Assembly: GCF_000350225.1 (NCBI RefSeq)
Contig: NW_005179164.1
Coordinates: 62,001-126,000 of the forward strand
Length of the DNA stretch: 64,000 bases
Reading direction: 5' to 3'
Source of the DNA: Chondrus crispus
Lineage: Eukaryota; Rhodophyta; Florideophyceae; Gigartinales; Gigartinaceae
Part shown: positions 62,367 through 64,000 of the stretch, piece after piece
Layout: each line of letters starts with the position of its first letter
How positions within the stretch are numbered: position 1 is the stretch's first letter
Position numbers and translations under genes: made by a program
Notes under the pieces: generated by a model
What the model saw: the letters and a program-made list of their open reading frames with translations, nothing else
Told to the model about the DNA's origin: nothing
Databases searched by the model: none

Positions 62367-64000
62367 GGACACGACCCCGCACCGCGGAGGTCGGTCAGCA
62401 AGTCTATGAGGAGCCCAAGGAGGACATTGAAGAGGCGATAATCTTCGAGATCAATTCCGCCTTTGACAAGGTTACGGCCGACGCCCGCGTTGCGGCATTC
62501 TCGCCGTTCAGGGCAAGGCCGAGGAGGAGCAAAGAGACGCACGAGATCATGACTCTACGACAGGTGTTCCTACGTCATAGATAGAGCCAGAAGGAGATGA
62601 GGCACTACACATATTTGGAACACACACGCACAATCGCCGAATGCCCGTGAAATTACGAATGGGATCAGTGGCCCACACGCGCGTGAAGCGTAATTTATTT
62701 GAGAATTTAATGGGTGTCGAAAGCGAACTATTGAGCGAGCGGTATCAGAGCGAACGCCGGCCTTGTCAACTCGCTTCGAATGTGTTGATCAGGCTCGACA
62801 AGCCGTGAGACGGACGTTTAACAAACGAGAGGATCCCCGAGCAGGGACAATGTCCATGCCTACTTGAGATTGAGAAATCGCCAGAGGGGATGCCGTCCAA
62901 AGGGGACGACCCTGTTGGTCAGACGGTTGTGATCGACACACCGGCGAACGCATTTATTCACGAACGGCGTACTTACCAGTTTACAGCGATGACCCCCTCT
63001 CTTTCTTATTTTCGTTTTCATGTTTCTGTTCTGCTTTGTTTTATTTTGTTTTGAGGCTGGAGGCGTCTCCCCGGACCACGCCGGGAGGACGCGAGGGAAA
63101 TAAGAAGAACCTAAGTGAGAGATGATGCTCGGATCATGGCGCCGACGGCATGACGTGCTCCTGGTGGTCTCAATGAGTTGGAAACGAAAGGATTGTGAAA
63201 AGCGATCTGTAGGTCCTATTTGCGCACAGTATCACCGGTTGTGTTTCTACATGCGAGTCACCTCCACCGGGGAAGCGAGGCCTTTCGAGATGGAGATCTC
63301 CCACTGACTGACGAGGGAAGGGAGGTGAACACAGTAGATCCCTCACACAAAAAAAAATGGGGAAAATAGTTGTACGTTTTCAGTAACAAGATCGTCACTC
63401 TAGTTAGGTTCAATGAATGGAGAAGGAAAGGTTGAAGGTGGGGGCCGCATGAATAATGTCGTGGATGGAGGGAGAACTGTCAAGGATTCGGGTATTTTTC
63501 GACTCTAAGGCAAGACGCCAGAGAGGCAGAGCTGAAACAACGATTCTGCCATGCTGTCTGCATCTCTAGGGGACGTGAAGGAGAGGACAATCTGTCCAAT
63601 CTGACCGAGCTGGAGGAGGTGCTAACAGGGGTTCAAAGTTGGGTTGCAGGTCGTCGAAGCCGGTTCGTTTTTGATAATATATGGTCGCGCAACAAAAATG
63701 ACGAGAGGATCTTGCTAAAACTTTCCCACGCTGCCAGCATCGCGGCGCGAAATGGTGAGCCAACCGGCAAGTTTTTGTACCCCACAAGAGACCCGACATC
63801 GACAGGGCGGGGCTACAGGAGTCACGGTCGAAAAGAAAAATCAAGAGAGGGTTGCACCGGAAATATACCGGAGTTGTGAAGATGGTACCTGAAAACGCTC
63901 AAAGAGACCAGAGGGACAGGGGGAAATCGGCGCACAGGAAGCAAGGGACGAGTACGAATCGCTCTACGCAAAGCTTCGCTCGTCTGTACAGGTTCTGGAC
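62367..64000. other. 3' region of element D or flank; no firm gene
   Basis: A frame without ATG from about 62288 to 62584 reads YEEPKEDIEEAIIFEINSAF and might be coding remnant. A second T-rich tract near 62994-63055 resembles that at 62290-62360. The frame at the right edge ends in helix-like sequence (ARDEYESLYAKLRSSVQVLD) that may continue beyond the window. No LTR copy is present. Confidence 0.35.

Larger units (their letters stand above)
54013..64000 (+). mobile_element. Ty3/gypsy chromovirus D, nearly intact, 3' end outside the window
   Basis: 5' LTR (54013-55065), primer-binding site, gag (55243-57342), pol (57360-62004) with chromodomain, then a small ORF. No second LTR appears before 64000, so the element either extends beyond the window or has a long 3' region. 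Inserted in copia F integrase; the 5-bp flank ATTGG (54008-54012) is the expected target duplication. Only one stop and one frame change separate it from a complete gag-pol, making it the youngest retroelement here. Solo or partial LTRs of the same family lie at 20300-21347 and 26509-27579. Confidence 0.85.

Overview
The window is eukaryotic nuclear DNA that is poor in genes and crowded with transposable elements. Single-copy genes are intron-poor with short leaders. They include a sulfotransferase-like type II membrane protein, a secreted haloalkane dehalogenase-like enzyme and an organelle-type TadA deaminase. Together with nested Ty3/gypsy and Ty1/copia elements this suggests a florideophyte red alga such as Chondrus; that identification is inference only.

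Layout. 1-14.4 kb is mostly non-coding (minisatellites, two MITE-like inverted-repeat elements, a foldback repeat, many GTAC(A/T)GTAC words, one 964-base N gap), with the sulfotransferase gene (5455-6300) and the dehalogenase gene (12141-13109), and then two diverged copies of a small Cys-containing gene. 14408-22480 is a decayed Ty3/gypsy element (element A) with both LTRs. Between its pol and its 3' LTR it carries an antisense gene that begins with a histone H3-like N-terminal tail and is split by a solo LTR with perfect target duplications. 24.7-28.8 kb is a decayed copia element on the minus strand (copia G), itself invaded by an LTR-containing insertion. 28.8-36.9 kb is a GC-rich, decayed minus-strand chromovirus (element E). 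38.2-39.6 kb holds zinc-finger gene remnants.

40.1-54.0 kb is a plus-strand copia element (copia F). Its gag gene is interrupted exactly, with a 3-bp CCA target duplication, by an 11.16-kb CACTA/En-Spm-type DNA transposon (40979-52141). Besides a TNP2/DUF4218-type transposase and a divergently transcribed basic accessory protein, this transposon holds host-type genes: a decayed U2A' snRNP gene, an N-terminal P4-ATPase fragment and an apparently intact TadA-type deaminase. The integrase region of copia F is in turn interrupted at 54013 by a nearly intact chromovirus (element D). Its 5' LTR, gag, pol and chromodomain, followed by a small membrane-anchored ORF, run towards the right edge of the window.

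The strongest candidates for something new are the cargo-bearing CACTA element, the antisense gene with an H3-like tail in element A, and a set of long perfect or near-perfect palindromes scattered through dead mobile genes. All identifications come from reading motifs; no database search was possible.
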